Below, one piece after another: positions 61,039 through 64,000 of a stretch of DNA of 64,000 nt. The stretch comes from DATNBU01 sp964476185 (GTDB taxonomy: Bacteria > Desulfobacterota > Binatia > UBA1149 > CAITLU01): positions 1 to 64,000 of the forward strand of contig CAYYZO010000003.1 of NCBI GenBank assembly GCA_964476185.1, written 5' to 3'. The notes beneath the pieces were generated by a model that ran no database searches, was not told where the DNA came from, and saw only the letters and a program-made list of their open reading frames with translations. Positions within the stretch are counted from its first letter, which is position 1. The number at the start of each line of letters is the position of its first letter. The translations under genes and the position numbers were made by a program.

Positions 61039-61437
61039 TCAGCTCCAGAACTCGTCGACCGAGTAGAGGTCCCAGACGAACTCGCGCAGCGCGACGATCT
61101 GCCCGTTCTCGATGCGCATCACGAGGCTGGTCGGGTTGTCGAGCACCTTGCCGTCGCGCCGGCCGCTGCCGCGGAACAGCGCCACCGCGTGACGCTCGCC
61201 CGCGACGACGTCGTCGAGCTCGAGATGGAAGGTCCCGTCGGTCAGCGCCATCACGTTCATCAGGAACGAGAGGATGCCGGCGCGCCCCTCGTGACGGCCG
61301 GCGATGCGGCCGCGGCGGCCCGGGAACTCCCAGACCGCGTCCTCGGGGATCACGCGCTCGATCGCGGCGAGATCGCTCTCGCGAAACGCGCGGAACAGGT
61401 CGCGCACCAGCACGGCGTTCGGATGATCCTGCATCAT
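61039..61437 (-). CDS. NTF2-like (SnoaL/limonene-epoxide-hydrolase fold) protein
   Basis: A 132-residue small cone-shaped domain of the SnoaL/ketosteroid-isomerase-like superfamily: NAVLVRDLFRAFRESDLAAIERVIPEDAVWEFPG, GILSFLMNVMALTDGTFHLELDDVVAGERHAVALFRGS and IVALREFVWDLYSVDEFW. Catalysis cannot be assigned; many members only bind ligands. Two consecutive ATG codons follow AAGGAGGA. The first overlaps the lnt stop (ATGA), suggesting coupling. Confidence 0.82.
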   Translation of the reverse strand: MMQDHPNAVLVRDLFRAFRESDLAAIERVIPEDAVWEFPGRRGRIAGRHEGRAGILSFLMNVMALTDGTFHLELDDVVAGERHAVALFRGSGRRDGKVLDNPTSLVMRIENGQIVALREFVWDLYSVDEFWS

Positions 61438-63218
61438 TCCTCCTTCGCCGGATCGCCCGCACCGTGCAAGCCCTGGCCGACCGGTCGCTCCCGGTCGCCG
61501 CCGCGACGTTCCGCGGCCGCCACGCGCGCGGGCAGCGCGACCGCGGCCAGCGCAACGAGGATCACCAGCACCAGCGTGCCGAGTCGACCGCCGTGGACGG
61601 CCAGCGCGTCGCGCCGCGGCGGGAGGACCTCGAGCACCGCGATCGCGCCGCCGTGCGCCGGCAGGCGCCAGGACACGAGGCCGTCGTCGCGGACCAGGGC
61701 GCTCACGCCCGTCGTCGCGACCCGCACCATCGGCCGGCGCGTCATCGCGGCGGCGAGCGACGCCAGCAGGAAGTGCTGCTCGGGGCCGGCGCCGCGGTCG
61801 AACCACGAGTCGTTGGACAGGTTCACGAGCAGGTCGGCGCCGGACGCGACGCGGGCGACGGCCTCCGCGGGATCGGTGGCCTCGAAACAGATCAGCGGCG
61901 CGATGCGCCACCCGGCGACGGGCAGCAGGTCCGGCGTCGCCTCCGCGCGATCGGCGTCCGGTCCTCCGCCGCGCGGCGAACGACCGCGCACGTACGCGCC
62001 CCGCCACGACGAAAGCCGCAGCGGACCGAGCCACGCCGGGACCTCCTCGAAATACGGCAGCAGCGCGCGCTTGTCGTACACGAGCGGTTCCCCTCCGTCC
62101 GCCGGGAACAGGAACGCGGAAACGGTGACGTTCGTGCGCCCACCCTCCCCCGGCGTCGAGCGCGAACCGCCGACCAGGATCGCCGAGCGGCGCGCGCGCG
62201 CGAGCGAGCGCAGCGTCTCGCGCTCGTCGACGTTCGCGTCGAGCAGGAACGGCAGCGCGTTCTCGGGCCACACGACGAGGTCGACGGGAACGTCGCCGAG
62301 GCTGCGCGTCAGTTCGAGATGGCGCTCGAGCGATTCGCGCGCGCCGGCGCTCGCCCAAAGGCGGCCGCGACCGAAGCCGGGCTGCACCAGCGCCACCCTC
62401 AGAGGTCGCAGCGGTACTGCGGCCGCGTCGGCGGCGGAGCGGTCGCCAGACGCCTCGCCGGACGCCTCGCCGGTGCGCGACGCGGCCGAACGGGGCAACG
62501 AACGCAGCCCGTCGCTCGTCAGGCTCGACACGACGAGGATCGGCGCCACGAGCGCGAAACCGGCGGCGAGCGCACGGCCGCGCGAAGCCGGCCGGCGCCG
62601 TTCCGCGAACGCGAGGCCGAGCGCCACGCCGGTGGCGGCCGCGACCAGTGCGACCAGAGGCGGGCCTCCCAGCGCGAGCACGTCCGCGACCGGCGTCTGC
62701 GCGCGCACGCCCGAAAGCGCGGAATCGGCCTGGATCAACGCGGCCGCCATCGCCCCCCACGGATTGCCGTGCCCGATCGACGTGCGCGCCGCCTCGGTCG
62801 CGGCCCAGAGCGCCGCGCCGCCGAAGACGCCGGCCATCGCGCCGAGTCCCGCCAGGCGCGCGACCAGCGCGAACGCCACGGCGTAGTAGAGCGCGATGCC
62901 CGACGCGAGGACCGGCATCGCCGCCACGAACGCCAACGCGGCGAGCGTCGATCCGGAGCCGTACTCGCGTGCAGCATGCCAGCTCCACGGGCCGACGAGC
63001 AGCCAGGTCGCGAGACACCCGAACGCGAAGCCGGCCGCCGCCGCTCGCGACCAGTGAACGCGGGCACGCGAATCGAGCAGCACGGCGCTGACCGGCGACG
63101 TCGCCAGCAGCGCGAGCGGCCACCAGGACCACGGAGGGTGCGCGAGGGCGTAGAGCACCGCGGTCGCGAGCGTCGCGACCGCGAGCCGGAGCGGCTTGCC
63201 TTGGTGTGGACCTTGCAT
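61434..63218 (-). CDS. lnt: Apolipoprotein N-acyltransferase
   Basis: Inner-membrane enzyme that adds the third acyl chain to lipoproteins, 594 residues. The N-terminal 200 residues contain seven or so hydrophobic helices. The nitrilase domain has VDLVVWPENALPF (catalytic Glu), VYDKRALLPYFEEVP (Lys) and APLICFEATDP (catalytic Cys), then LVNLSNDSWFDRGAGPEQHF. A final hydrophobic helix precedes an Arg/Glu-rich tail. It would process the lipoprotein encoded at 48758. It is divergent from the truncated gene at 63319. Confidence 0.95.
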   Translation of the reverse strand: MQGPHQGKPLRLAVATLATAVLYALAHPPWSWWPLALLATSPVSAVLLDSRARVHWSRAAAAGFAFGCLATWLLVGPWSWHAAREYGSGSTLAALAFVAAMPVLASGIALYYAVAFALVARLAGLGAMAGVFGGAALWAATEAARTSIGHGNPWGAMAAALIQADSALSGVRAQTPVADVLALGGPPLVALVAAATGVALGLAFAERRRPASRGRALAAGFALVAPILVVSSLTSDGLRSLPRSAASRTGEASGEASGDRSAADAAAVPLRPLRVALVQPGFGRGRLWASAGARESLERHLELTRSLGDVPVDLVVWPENALPFLLDANVDERETLRSLARARRSAILVGGSRSTPGEGGRTNVTVSAFLFPADGGEPLVYDKRALLPYFEEVPAWLGPLRLSSWRGAYVRGRSPRGGGPDADRAEATPDLLPVAGWRIAPLICFEATDPAEAVARVASGADLLVNLSNDSWFDRGAGPEQHFLLASLAAAMTRRPMVRVATTGVSALVRDDGLVSWRLPAHGGAIAVLEVLPPRRDALAVHGGRLGTLVLVILVALAAVALPARVAAAERRGGDRERPVGQGLHGAGDPAKEE

Positions 63219-63318
63219 GAGTTATCGAGTCCCCGTTCGCCGGACGACCTGCGCGTCGTGCCCCAGGCAACGGCTTCGCCGGCTCCCGCGAGCCCTCGAG
63301 TATTCGCCCGATGCGACG

Positions 63319-64000
63319 ATGACAACAGCCGCCACCAGGGAAACGACCGCGACACGCTGGCGGCTCGCGACAGGAACGCTGGCCGCCCTCGCCGCCGTGG
63401 TCGTCCTCGCCTGCGGCGTGTCGGCGCTCACGCTCGTCGGCCGGCCGTTCGCGGGCTTCTTCGTCTGGGAGAACGGCTTCGTCCCGGCCGTCGGGCTGCC
63501 GACCTGGAGCGGCGCGGCGGCCGGCCTCGCCTACCACTCCTGGATCGAGGGCGTGGACGGGCGACCTCTCGCCTCGGTCGCCGACATCGAGGCCGCCGTG
63601 TCGTCCCGGCCGGCCGGAGCGAAGGTACGGTATCTCGCGCGCTCGGGGGATCTCGCGCGCGAGGTCACCGTTCCCACGGAGATCTTCAGCGCCTGGCACT
63701 TCGCCGCCAGCACCGGCGTCTACCTGTTCGACGCGGTCGTCCTGCTGCTGCTCGCCGCGACGATGTTCTACGTCGGCGCCACGGAGGCGGGACCGCGGGC
63801 CGTCGGCCTGTTCGCCCTGGTGCAGTCGTTGTATCTCGCGACGGCGACCGACCTGTTCGGCCCCTACCGCTTTCGCGAACTGTACTTCTTCGTCGCAGGG
63901 CTGACGCCGACGGCGACGCTGTTCATGATCAGCCGCTTCCCCGTCGAACGACGGGTGGGCCGGGCGGAGAACGCCTCGCTCGCTGCCGCGCTGGCGGGCT
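63319..64000 (+). CDS. Membrane protein with N-terminal PDZ-like sensor region, 3' end outside window
   Basis: The frame is open from ATG 63319 to the window edge, so the protein has at least 227 residues and is cut off. An N-terminal hydrophobic helix (LAALAAVVVLACGVSALTLV) is followed by an extracytoplasmic segment with GLAYHSWIEGVDGRPLASVADIEAAV, a PDZ-like turn, and then more hydrophobic helices (YLFDAVVLLLLAATMFYVG, AVGLFALVQSLYLATATDLF). The layout is that of the N-terminus of sensor histidine kinases in deltaproteobacterial lineages, which is inference; the output domain lies beyond the window. Confidence 0.65.
   Translation, partial: MTTAATRETTATRWRLATGTLAALAAVVVLACGVSALTLVGRPFAGFFVWENGFVPAVGLPTWSGAAAGLAYHSWIEGVDGRPLASVADIEAAVSSRPAGAKVRYLARSGDLAREVTVPTEIFSAWHFAASTGVYLFDAVVLLLLAATMFYVGATEAGPRAVGLFALVQSLYLATATDLFGPYRFRELYFFVAGLTPTATLFMISRFPVERRVGRAENASLAAALAG

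Overview
The window is G+C-rich (roughly two thirds G+C by eye), gene-dense chromosomal DNA, apparently from a draft or metagenome-assembled genome, since two runs of exactly 100 N interrupt genes. The gene content points to an uncultured lineage near the Deltaproteobacteria (Binatota- or Myxococcota-like). The clues are cysteine-rich secreted proteins with a Thr-rich, TLPP-type linker, dockerin-like pairs next to FG-GAP repeats, a DUF1329 protein, several acyl-CoA enzymes including an ethylmalonyl-CoA mutase, and a proteobacterial hisC-tyrA-aroA-cmk-rpsA-ihfB supraoperon. The taxonomic reading is inference. I see no mobile element, prophage or CRISPR array.

Layout. 1-8.3 kb: 3' part of an ethylmalonyl-CoA mutase, a Cys-rich secreted protein, a parallel beta-helix protein, an SDR, a PP2C phosphatase, a methyltransferase and a small conserved protein. 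8.3-17.8 kb: the overlapping cbpA-cbpM-rnhA unit, an MFS transporter, ilvD, an IsdG-like monooxygenase, DAHP synthase behind an apparent attenuator, sufT, moaA and greB. 17.8-24.6 kb: an acyl-CoA dehydrogenase pair under a KstR-like operator, an FGE-fold secreted protein, a helical-repeat protein, a DUF1329 protein and tRNA-fMet. 24.7-40.2 kb: a minus-strand housekeeping run, moxR-VWA-mutS-amiC-glnD-xerD-M50 protease-trpS-scpA-scpB-rluB. 40.3-47.5 kb: hisC-tyrA-aroA-cmk-rpsA-ihfB-HIT-lapA. 47.5-64 kb: a GST-like protein, a lipoprotein, a radical SAM/SPASM protein, an FG-GAP protein with a coupled small protein, a two-component system, an AmpG-like transporter, a GNAT-nitrilase fusion, a CPA2 antiporter, an NTF2-like protein, lnt and the start of a membrane sensor-like protein.

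How the genes work together. Chromosome maintenance (mutS, scpAB, xerD), translation (trpS, rpsA, tRNA-fMet) and aromatic amino-acid synthesis (DAHP synthase, aroA, tyrA, hisC) are clustered. The most striking find is a complete transcription attenuator before the DAHP synthase gene at 15249-15429. It has a sigma70-type promoter, a short peptide with the run YVWYFFF, an 8-bp antiterminator pairing and an intrinsic terminator with six T. Second is a perfect TnnAACnnGTTnnA palindrome inside the promoter of the acyl-CoA dehydrogenase pair. Third, many promoters lie so close to the start codon that the mRNAs should be leaderless. The N-gap inside amiC looks false: its flanks are an exact 55-base duplication, and collapsing them restores the reading frame.
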